From: Synchiropus splendidus
Taxonomy: Eukaryota > Chordata > Actinopteri > Syngnathiformes > Callionymidae
Assembly (NCBI RefSeq): GCF_027744825.2
Contig: NC_071334.1
Coordinates: 33,573,937-33,637,936 of the forward strand
DNA: 64,000 nucleotides
Reading direction: 5' to 3'
The notes under the pieces were generated by a model. The model saw only the letters and a program-made list of their open reading frames with translations, did no database searches and was not told where the DNA came from. This document shows, in pieces, positions 12,944-25,200 of this stretch (positions within the stretch are counted from its first letter, which is position 1; every line of letters begins with the position of its first letter). The translations under genes and the position numbers were made by a program.

Positions 12944-14981
12944 TGAAAAAGAATTAATTTTAGTGTTTTGAACAAGAATGGAAACAGCTACACTATGGAA
13001 GCCGTGTTTGTGCAAAAGAGAGGGAGGGGCGAAATACAGACTTATCAAAAACGTACAGCTTTTTTTTTTTTTTTTAAAGATGTTTGAAGTATTTACCCAA
13101 AAGATGAATTAGGATAAATTAGTATATTTTCTAGGGCTTAAATGAAGCCCACAAAGGTAGGTAAAAATGATAATAAAAACACTGTTAATCTGTCTCAGAT
13201 AATCTGAGGTTGTATTCAGAAAAGGTATCAAAATTGGAAATGCAGTCTTGGCTTAATTTCTAACCTTTTACTCAGTAAACCTAAACAACATTGGTTTGGT
13301 CCAGATAGTACAAAAGAAGAAGAGTTTATAATGTGACCTCTGAACACAAGATTAAGCCCAAAAAGAGTCATTGCATGCAGCGTGTAGCATTTAAAATAAA
13401 CTTTTTTTTGTTCTTTTTACCACTTAGAAGAGTGAAAGTACCATTGTCAACAAAACAGATTTCTCTTTGAAGAAAATCAAAATAAATAAATAATTTAAAA
13501 TCAGATTAGCAAGTGACTGACGTGAAATAGCGGACGGTCAAATATCAGTCACCATTACAACAAAAAAAAGAGAAGAATTGGAACGATATGAACACTGATA
13601 TATAATGACACAAATTTGAAATGATATGTATGAATGTGTGGCAGCTTGAAAACATCAAATGTTTGAGTGCTACCGAACTTGGATGTGTCGATGGAGTACA
13701 ACCATTTTGAAGCCAAAACAGGTAAAGAAGAAGAATTCACACCTGGAACTGCACAAGCATCTTAATGTTTCCACTGTGATTATCCTTCACTACATTACAG
13801 CTGTATTTCAGCCCATCCTCTGTCATACTGATCCCCATGAAACTATACAAAGACCAAAGATTGAATTTTTGCATCAAATCATTTTTACCATTTGTGGCAA
13901 ACAAAGGGTGGGATTTTAAAAATGACACCATAAAAACCTTTGCGCTAAAGTCCCAGTGAAGATTGACAAAACTTTGTGAAGACTCAAAGCACAAGCAAAC
14001 ATCACTCGGCCAAACAAGAACATTCTTGACATTTATAAATGTGTGATTTCTGTCAGCCGCATCCGCTTTCTTCTAGAACCTACTGTTGCTAATGTTGAAC
14101 TTGTGACAGTGTTATGTGACAGGTTTGTCACATAACATGGATGACCTGGAAGCATCAACAACCAGAGATGTTTTTGTCCATGTCTTGGATAAGACTTTCC
14201 AGGTCCTGCACAAAGAGCAATGATCCAGCTGCTTCACCAGAGCTGATGTGACTGATGCAAGTCATAACCCACCATTACCTCCAGGAGTTGGGCAGTAATC
14301 CACATTTGCCTCCTGGCGTCTCAAGCTCCGGTTTATGTTAGAGCTAGGTCGAGATAGGTGACACTTACGTTTAACTCTGAATGAACTAAAAAAAAAAAGA
14401 CAAGCTATCGGAGACACTATTGTGCACAAAGTGAACAAGAAAAGGCCAGACAATGGAGTCGTGGCTTCATGGACCGACGGCAGGATCACAAACCGTCTCT
14501 GTTTTCGTAGACACTAGGTATTGGGTGGAGAGCACCCTGGACTGGTGATAGCAACACATGAAACACTTGTAAAATTTAAAACCTGAAAATATTAATATGG
14601 GGGAGGCTGTAGCCCTCAAGGGGTATGTAATCTGAGTCTCTGAATTTTAACACAGTGTGATGGACCGCTGACCTGAGGGCAATCAAACTTCAAGTCAGAA
14701 AAATCAAGTGGCGAGCTTAATACAGACATCTATGCCACTGAGACACTCCGAATCCAGCCGACAAAAGGGTACCACATGGCCTCACGAAAAACATTGATCC
14801 TGAGCAGACGTTTGCAAGATCATTACAAAAATGACAAATTCTACAAATGAAAACTGTGTGAGGAAACACTTCTGTAGCTCTACCAACAGAGGGTGGGCTT
14901 TTGAGATTTGACATATCTCAAGAATTTTCTGGTCAAAACAGTCCTCCAGTATCTTTGGCCCATGCTGAACAAGGACTGGGC

Positions 14982-17900
14982 TCAGAACTCCACCTTGCAG
15001 GCGGGGAACGTCTCCTCCTGCATGGCCACGGTGCTATTGCTACCTAGCACTGTAATGGAGAGCTGCTTCTGCTTGTCGTGGGTCTCCTGGTACCACTCAT
15101 GCATGGTCAGCGAGTCAAATGTTGGGATCAGGGTCACCTGCAGAAGCAAGGACAGTTAAAGTTAGGGTTTGTTGACCAGGAACCAATGTTTCTCTCCGCT
15201 GACCTGAACGTCTGGCCAACTGCTTTTCCCCTCCAGCAGAGCATCCAGGATGACCTTCATGGCCTCCTCCTTCACCGGGTCATCACCGCTGACTACGTAG
15301 TAAGAGGAGCGGAGACGTTTGAAGAAATCCACGGACACGGTGGAGGACGCATATCCAGATGGCAGGTAGGCTAAGTCCACATAGACGGCAGAAGCCTCAG
15401 AACATGGAGCCTTGGAAGCAGATGCTGAAATGACCACATAGAGACCACACGATCTTTACTAACAAAGACAAAAATAATATTTGCAGAAATTGTGCCTGAC
15501 TGCTTACCTGTGGCTGACGATTTAGCTGTACCAATCCTGGACCCTCCAAGTGAATTTCGGGATGATGGTCTGGCATCCAAGCTGGACATGGTCTTCAACG
15601 TGCCTACTGCACCGCCAAGTTTGGTTTTTCCATTCTGAGAAGATGTAGCCCCAGGCGACGTCTTCTGAGTTGTACCCATCTGTTTCTTGGATTTGGCAAT
15701 GGAAGTTTTGGGGATTTTGCTGGAAGTGTCGGCCTCTGTGTCTGCCATGCAGGTTCCGGGCTGAGGTGGTATTGGGGGGAGGTCCTTCATTGGAGCTGGT
15801 GGTGGATCATGGGAGGAAAATTGCGAAGACACAAGAGAGTAGGTCAGACCAGCATCCTGGAGATGACTGGACAGAAGATTGACAGAACTGGAATCATCAT
15901 CAGAGTCGGTCGTGATCGACGGGCAATCCTCAGTCCCAGGTGGCACATCCGAGTCTGTTGCTGTTGGTAAGGAATCACTCACAGAGGTTGGTGGGGTTTC
16001 CTGGCTCAAGGCTGATGTGCCCTCGCTGCTGCTCATATCATAGGCATGTTTATGTTCAGGAATGAGGCTAAGGCAAACATGCTGCTGGCTTTCAGGAGTC
16101 TTCGTGTGCTGGAACTCGCAGGGTGTCACCAAACAGAGATCCACATCATGTGGAACCTCTTCAATCAAGTCGGACAACCCATGGATATGGCCCTGAGACC
16201 CATTTTGACACCCTCTGCCAACAGAGATCATGTGCAGGGCCATTTCTGTGGAATGGTCTGAGTCCGTAGAATGTCCGTTAGAGTGGAATTCACCTCTTGT
16301 GAGCCCAAGATGTGATGGGAGAATTTGTTCATAGGAACCTGACAGGGATTCGTCGACCTCTGTGGAATGAGGAGAGCAGACCTCAGCTGGCATGGAGATG
16401 ATGGTTGGAGAGGAATCCGGCACATTGTCTTTCAAGGGACTGAGAGTTAAGAGGCTGGACTGTTTATCCTGTGAGGAGTTCTCCTGACACTCTCTTAAAG
16501 AGCTCACATCTGATGTCCGGCATGACTCTGCTTGGTTGCAATCCTCAAAGCCTAAACTGGATCTCACTGCATCAAGGCTGTCATCGTCTCCAACGCCTGG
16601 AAAGTCAAAGTCAGGGGATCGATGGAATGGTGTGTGTCCAGCACTGTTAGGAGCAGAATCAACGGGAGAGAAGACTTGAGTGGTCTTTTCATCTGGTTTG
16701 ATCAGTTGACCTTCAGGTGGGTAGTCTGTGGTAGCCAGGTTAAAGTTCACACTGAGGTTTCCTCTGGATGTCTTCTTCCGAGGCATGCGGGTCCCATTGT
16801 GTGACTCCACACCACGCAACTTTTCTGGACTCTCAGTGAACAGATTTTGGTTTTCAGTTGGCTTCACTGAATCGCCTGTCTTTCCCAATGTGACGTCACT
16901 GTTATTGTTCCCGTTGTTCAAAGTTTGACCATCACCAGGTGTAGACGTCTTTGAGCCTTCGGTCTCCTTCCGGCCTTCCTGCTCCTTCAACAGTTTACCC
17001 TTCATCCCTTTGTTCAATGTGTCTCTTTTTGGAAGAGTTCCATCTTTCTTTAGAGTCCCATTCTTTCCTGCAGCTTTTTTCATCTCTGTTACGTTTGTCT
17101 TGTTAACTTCCTTCACTGCGGGTTTCTGCAATTTCTTTTCCTCTATTTTCACTTCCTTCTTGGTGTCTTTCTTTGGATCCAGTTTCAAGTCTTTCTTTGG
17201 TTTTGCACTTACAATTTCCTTTCTTAAAACATCTTTCTTCTTGTCCCCCATTTCTTCCTTCTTTAAAACCACAACAGCAACTTTCTCCTCCTTCTTTTTG
17301 ACATCCTTTTTGTCTTCTTTCACTAGATCTTTTTTTGAAACAAGCTTCTCCAAAGGCTTTGGTGGCTTTAACCGTGAATCGACATCCTTTGCTTTTGGCT
17401 TTTCTTCCACATCCTTCTTTTCCTTTGGCGCAGCATCGGCAGCCATCATCTTTGGCTTCATCTTGAGCTCTTGTTTTTTTGCTTCAACTCGACCCAGTTT
17501 GTCTTTCAGCAAGGCACTGGAGGGTCTTGAGTCCTTCGTGAGGGACTTGAGGCTTTCTTTGCTCTCTGTACGTTTTGGCTGCCTCTCTGATTTCAAAGTC
17601 TTAATGTCCCTTAGGCAGACAACAGGCACTTTGAGGAAGTCTAAATGTTTGAGTTTTTCAAGTCCGTCAAGGATTTTGGCCTGCGGGGTGCATCCTGGGA
17701 ACAGCACTCGAACGATTTTCTCCAGTGGGCTTGAGGGGTGCCATACCAACAAAGCACAAACGGAAGCGAGGCATTGAAGTGGAAGATCCGAGAGCTTCAC
17801 GTTCGAGTCATTTGGCCAAGTCTGCATCAAGGATTCAAGTTCACTACTGCCACTGAGTGGATTGAGAGTGTACATCTCCAGGCGACCGACTCCCATTTTC

Positions 17901-20900
17901 TGAAACAGGATGACAGGTTCAATGGTGGGTCCACAAGCCCGACTCAGAGATTCCGGTTTGATAAAAAGTTTTTCCAAGTGTTGTAGTGTAAGTGCTGCCT
18001 GGTCAGCACAGCGAAGCTCGCTGGGATCCATTTTTAAGGACTTCAATCTCTCAGGGGCATTCAAGAACACCACCCCAATCTCAGGCGAGATGAGGTTCTT
18101 CATCCATTCCTCTTCCGTGTGAGAGGACGCCAGCTCGTTGTCCTGCTCGGCCACTTTTCTCTGTAGCAAACTGTTCAGTCCTGGCAGGTTGTCCACGCCA
18201 ATGTGGGTCAAGAGTACCGAGTCAATTCTGTCAAGATGTCGGACCAATTTCCAAAAGCAGGAACGGGAATCAGAGCCCCCATTGATGAGGACATTAAAGC
18301 CGTTGACTGCAAAGAAGGCGGAGTCGCCACGGCCTGCTGGGAAGATGTAGCAGCACGGTCGAGAAAGCTTTAAAAATCCTGCAGTGCTCGGCGGCTCCAA
18401 TAGGTCAAAAGGGGACTCGGCCTCCAGGGACTCGGAGAGGTACTCCGTGAATTCTTGCAGGCCTTCCATTTCTGGAAGGACCAGCGGCGGGTTTATCTGG
18501 ATGTTTATAAGATCTTGCAAGTGGTTCTCAAACAAGGAAGCTTTCCAAAGTCCGTAGTTTGGACAGCTGAGAGTCAAAGAGGACTTCACTGTCCGGTCCC
18601 CCGATGCCAGCAACTCTGTGACCTTAGACACAAAGAAAAGTGCTTAATAAAAGACAAAAACAGGAACGGTCATTTTAAGTACTCTGGTGCGACTTTCTCA
18701 TGGATGTGTAACGACTGAAGCATCTCATAGAAATATGTCCTTGAAGTCAGGTGCCATTGAAGCGATTAGTTCTATCTCTGTGACGAGTGAAACATGAGAC
18801 AGCCGAGGCATGTGGAGGTCACACACAAGGTTGATCCAGCTGCAAATTTCTGCTATAAGGCTGCACCACAGACTTTGAATCCACAACCTGCAATTATAAC
18901 ACAATTCCATCCACTAGTTTCAACAATGGCATTCAATTAATTTAGTTTCTTTATTCATTGTCTACCCCTTATGACCAGCACAGGGTCAGGAGATGGACTC
19001 AAGCCTGTCACGGGAACTTGGGAAGACAAGGTGGTCAACCTTTCCTAATGACCCTTGATGTCAGATGACGGACTGACTGTCCATCACAGACAACATATAA
19101 GCAAACAACCACTCACACAAACTGGTTCTCCAAGGGCTGCGATGGTGCAGGTTTCTGTTCCAACCAATGAAGCACACAGTTAAACCAATGAGGTGTCAGC
19201 TGAAAGAAGACTGACAATCAACTGACTGCAGTGTTCAGAGAGCAGACTATTAAAGATGTATGTGCTAAATGGGATGGAACAAAAACCTGCACCACCCTGG
19301 CCCTCTGAGGACCGGTTTGCCCACCCCTGGCATAAAGTCAGCAGTTGAACTGTATGTTATGTGGCAGGAAATCAGAGGATGTGGAGGAAGCAGCGGCAGA
19401 ACCTTCCAACCCAACAAAGATAGGTCTTACACCAAGCTAGAATTGAACCTGTGACCTTGCTTTGTGGCTACGAAAAACTCATAAAAAGATGCTGACTCAG
19501 AACTTGTTCTGCAAACCAATGGAGCTTGTTTGTAACAGTGATGGGTTAAATGACCCAAACGCATCGATGCATTAGGACGCACATGGAGGCAGACCGCTCT
19601 TAGAAAGACTTAAAAAAAAAACTCACCAATTCAGGGGCTGTGTGATTTGCATGGTCGTGCATTCAACTGTGTTGTGACTGTACATATTGAAAGACTTGTC
19701 GAAAGAGTAGTGTTTCATCATATTGGGAGCCTGTTGCTCAAGACACCCGTCACAAAAAAAAAACGCTATTGTTGTGGTTGAGTCAGTACGTCACTGAAAT
19801 AATGAGAGTGATGCGGCTATTGTGTCAAAAATATGTCTAAACTCAGGTCAAATGTGGTGTGAGCATGCAGGTTGGGTAATCCCTCCATAGTCGGGAATGA
19901 TTCTAACCTGAGCTCCAATAAATGCCTCATCACAAATCATCGGTGGCGAGCCCTACTAGCGACTAGCAGTCTTAGATTTTGCCAGTGTACCGGAAATGCA
20001 GTGACATCTTTAATTCAATGAAATTGGATTTATTCCACCACATGGCACCATTACAGAACACCAGCACAACATCAGAGCTGTCTCAAAGCAGAGAAGAATG
20101 TAGGCAGGGATGCCATGATCACAGATCTTGGTTTAATTGAGGTCAAAGAATATGTCACAATTCACAGAGAAAACAATATTAGATTATTAAACATGACCCT
20201 CCAAATTGTTCTCCAGCTGTGTGCTTCAGAAAACAACATGATCCCAAGATTCCTGAAATATGCATCTGTAACTGCATTTTTAAAATGAGACCATATGGCA
20301 GCAATGTGAAGCTACTTTTGTGAGACTACCCGTCTATAGATCATCACACAACAGCAACAACATCTATTTCCTGAAATGAATCTCAAGAAAAAATAAAACA
20401 TTGTGTTATGAATTTAAAAAAGCAAAGTCTGGAAGTATGGATTCACAGCTTGTAACGTCAACAAAGGCTTGTTTCAAAGTTGCCCAAGTACCTTCCACTT
20501 GTTACCTGTTAGCCGCGAGCTAAAATGCCACATCAATGCAGCACTGAGCTTGTGAGTTTATCGTGTTCTTGCAGTGTTTGAATTTTGTTGCTAGTTCCTA
20601 TCGCTTCAGATTCAACGATTGTAGTGGTCATCTTAGCTCGCGTTCTAAGATAAGTTTGAACACTCACTTAATCTCGCCTGTGACAAAACACTGAGTGCAA
20701 GTGAAATGACTGAACTGATCAGAGGCCAAAGGCCTTAATACAACTACAAATCACAAACATATTCAGGAATTTATCTATTAAACAGTGCAATAAAACACTT
20801 AAAATGTCAATGCCTTCACATATCACCATACTAGAGTGAATCGACTTTCCATTTCCTACAATCAGCCCAAGCTCTCCTTCAATTCAGGTTTGAAAACAAA

Positions 20901-22224
20901 CGCAGTGAAAGAAAATCCTAATTCCTAATATTTTTAAACTAAAAATTGAATGCAAACTGAAAAATAGCATAACGACAAACAAACACATTTAGGACCCAAA
21001 AGGAGAACCTCAATCTGACAAGGGATGTAAAAAATACTTTGATTTCAAATGTTTTTCAAAGAATCACCAACTTATTAAACAGATTTTAAAATCCTGTTAT
21101 GATGGACTGCCAAGTTTTAAAGTCAGAGTTTCACTCAAATACAGAGCTGGAGTTTATTTACACTCCACCCTGCTGTTTTGTCTTAACAAATCTGCAGAGA
21201 CAACATCATGAAAAAAACACCACTCTGTCAATGAGGAAATGTGAAGAGAATTTGAGAAGCTGAAGTGTACGATTTTGTTTTTTGAACCACATGGATCTAT
21301 GACTGTAAGATAACGGATTTTCTGTGTTCAGTCAACAGCCATGAATATATCGTGTCATCACATCATTTCCGCGTTTGCCTTTAAATGTAATCTACAATGA
21401 GGAACTACATGAACATTCTGTATAGTTTTATAGTATATCGTTTTTTACCCACATATTCTAGGTTTTCTCTCACCTCGTCGTCGGCCAGTATCTGGAGGAA
21501 GTCCCCGAGCGAGAAGCAGCCTCTCTGCAGCACGACGTCGCCGATCTCCTCCACGCACTGACCGGCCAGCACCAACAGCTTGTGTCGGGAGGAGTCACAG
21601 AGCAGCCGCCGGACCTGCAGGCGCAAACAGGAAGCAGAGTCTTGCATTACTCATCCATGCTGCCTCTTTCACAAACGGGCAGCAAATCTAATCACATGCG
21701 ATCAGAGCGGAACCTTACGAGACTGAGGCGAACACAGCAGGTCGCAGATTAACTGTTGACCAGTTTTGAGCTGATTCAGCTTTTCATTCACAGCCACTTT
21801 TCTGATGTCTAACCACCGATTCTGGTTCTGGACTCACCGCGGCACAGACAAAGTCATGAGCTGGATTCACCACGACCTGCGTGTCCAGAACATCGCCTCT
21901 GTGCTGAAGGGTGCGCTGACCTGCAGGGCAAACACAACCTCCGTCAGAGACACAACTCTTTTGTCATCTCAACAACAGCCACTTGTCGGGAAGCAGAGCA
22001 AAAAAGTGAAAGATTTCTTTTAATTGAAAAAATAAATAAATAAATGAGAGAAAAAGGTCATGGCTAAAAAAAAATGATGAGCTACATTAATAGTAAATAG
22101 TTATTTTCATGATCTAAAGTCTATACATACAGGCAAATGTCATTTAAGAAGTTGTCCTAACAGCTAATGTGAGTCTAGCGCCGCCCCCCTTTAGCTTCAC
22201 CTATAATTACATCAGGGACATCTC

Positions 22225-22264
<40 letters not shown>

Positions 22265-25200
22265 GTGACTCTATAAGTGTGTCACATTTCTTTCCCTGTG
22301 TTGTTCTTCCCCATGGCAGTGTTTAAATGAATGTGAAAACGTGTTTTTGTGGAGGGATGAGTGTCTGCCTGTTACTTGTGCATCTGTCTCCATATTCTGC
22401 AGACGTATGCAAGTGCTTCCATGTCAGCGCTTTTAGATGTGTGTCCACTTTTGGCAACACTGTGTGTTCACCTTTGCTTTGTTCTGTATGTTAGTGCTCC
22501 CTGTGTGTTTCAGATCAGCGTAGACAGTGGGCTTGTCTGTACTGCCTCGTGGGGACTAGTTCCGGACAAAACACTTATGGGAACCTAATGTCTTCACAGG
22601 GACCAATTGCAGGTCCCAACAGGTCCAAACCTCAATTTGAGGATGAAGACTTTAAAATAACTGGGTCATTATAATTGGGTTTCACTTTGGTTCAGAGTCC
22701 TGGTAAAGGTGAAGGCATGTGTTTTGGAGGGTTAAGTTAAGGGTGAGAGGCTATGACAAACTTCTGGCAAAATTATGGCAATGACAAAGCTCACAATGTC
22801 CCCACAGGGATAGCAATACATACAAGTGCATGTGTGTGTGATTTGTTCTTGGAGAAAAACCTCATCTGAAATGTATGCTTATAACCATGAAGCAGTTTGT
22901 GTTTCAAGTGAGGACCTAAGATCTCGAGTGTGATGAACCAGATGTGCTTGCACCGCATGACTAGTTGTTGCGAGTCCCAATGGTTTATGTTTTTCAGTGT
23001 TTCACAGCAGGATTCACATGATGCCGCAGCTGAAGTTTAATTTTGGAAAATACTTAATACTTTGATTGATTTCATGTGTCGACTCAACACGACACTACAG
23101 CAGAAGGAAAGCATTTGTAGTTTTTAGCAACGACTTGCTGAGAGAGAAAAGTGAAGAAGAAAGGATGAGTGCGGCGGATATGTGTCTGACAGCAATGAAG
23201 TAGATGAAATGTTAACTTCATTGTTTAAGCTGGGGACAATATTTTAGGTAAATAAATACACTAAAAGCCATTTTTTTAGTTATTGAAAAAAATACAGCAT
23301 GCAAATCTAAAATAAAAAACAGACCTATGAGAAAAATGGAAAGCTTTGAAAAATGTAGAAAAAATATGAGCAATGGAGGACAAGACAATGAGGAAAAACT
23401 GATGAAGGAACGATGGAACGTTCGCACTAAGCAGTCATAAAAACAAGCTGGCTGGTACAAAAAAGTCAGCACTAAAAAATAATAACTTGAATGTCAGACA
23501 CAGATATTAAGAAAGAAGACAAAAAAGTCAGGCTTCTAAACAGTGTATAACTATGGAAACCTTCAGAGGAACGAAGAGGTGGATCAAACTGTAGGACTGC
23601 AAATGCAATTCTGGACAAATATTATTTCAACAGTGGCCACTTAGCCAGAAATACTCAGCAAGCCAACTTTCTTTATTTTCAGTAGAAAACTGAATTACAA
23701 CAACAAAAAAAGAAGTGCTTGTAATTTGTCCAGTCTGGTTGGTTCTCTGTAAAGTCTGGGAAAATCATGCCAACACCTAATTAATTGAATCGTGCATGAG
23801 GTTTTCTATCAAGTCCACATAATTCTGGACCAGTTGTTTCTCATTCAAAACTCTGCAGTGAAAGTGTCGTGCAGATGAAAGATAACGTCAGCAGATTAAT
23901 AACTTGAAACAGGACATGAAACACATGAGTATATCAAGTTGTTGCTGACTGGATTACATTATGAACCGCCATGGCAGAAGAATTATTTTGCAACATGTGT
24001 ATCCCTCAACAGGAGCTGTGACACTTATCACCACCAGGAGGCGTCCAGTAACTCAATTGGACACCAAGGAGGGTTGTCGACAGCATCAGCACAGAGCACT
24101 TCCTCCTGTGACTGGACCTCTGCCCCCAGACAGGATCGCTTCCCTCCTAAGGGCTATTTTTGGGGTTGCCATGACAACAGTTAGAGTAAGTAGCTCCGCC
24201 CCTTTAATCTCACCTCTATAATTACATCAGGGACCTTGGTGCGCACCAGGTTGTGTGTATGCGTGTTTGTCCATCCATTTCTGTGTGTCTGAGTGCGTCT
24301 GTGGTTTTTATTGTGTGGCACTGTGCTTTTGTGTCTCTGGGTGTGCCTGCATGCCTGTGCGATTTCATGAGTGTGGGAATGCTTTTCTTGAATTTCTGGG
24401 AGTAGGTTCTGCATTTAGAGTGCATTTGTGTGCATATGTCCCAACAATCCATGTGCATGTCTAAGTTTGTCTGCTTGTGTGTTTAACTATTAGGGGTGGG
24501 ACGATATTGGTAGCACACAATTACTGTGATACTGAGGCAATATTTGGCCCACGATAACGATAATATCATGACACACTGATATATTGCAAGAAATGTCATC
24601 AGCGCTATATCAAGATACATGTGACTAAAACAGGAAAAAATACCCTTAAAAAGGAAAATGTTGCATAATTATGCATTTATGCAATGGTCAATGTACAGAG
24701 AAAATTGAGCTCAATGAAACAAGCATTTGCATAGCAAGCACTGCCTGCAGTCTTGTGCATACAAGCAATGTGCAGCTGAAAATGCGTGAACATTAATGAC
24801 ATGGCAAAAGTAAGTAGAAATGGTTCTCCCACATAGTGTTGAGTGCATGTCGTGCGCCACACAGTTCAAAGAACGTACCAGTTACAACACTTTTCCAGAA
24901 GCCAAGATGCCACCTGCGTAATTTTACCCAGATAGCAATAGGGCTTGAAAAGGGTGAACGGGATCGAGAACAGATTTTAAATTTGAATAACAAAAAATGC
25001 TAACTAATCCACTATGTGTGTTGTTGTAAAATATTGGTATTTGCTGTCAGTGGATCAATTATTTATTGCGACAATATATTACAATATTTTTCCCACAATC
25101 TTAGTAACTATGTGTGTCCATAAGCTACTGCTGGTGTGTGTAGTTTGTATATGAACATTCTGTACATCATTTGGGCATGTTGAGCCATACTTGTGAGTAC

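Noticed and set aside
17010..17777. 255-codon plus-strand open frame rich in Phe and Ser
   Set aside because: It is the exact antisense of the Lys/Glu-rich block of map1s; AAG/GAA codons read as CTT/TTC on the other strand. No start context or family similarity.
24181..24464. Open frames on both strands rich in His, Thr, Cys and Val
   Set aside because: They come from TG-rich simple sequence next to a repeat in a map1s intron.
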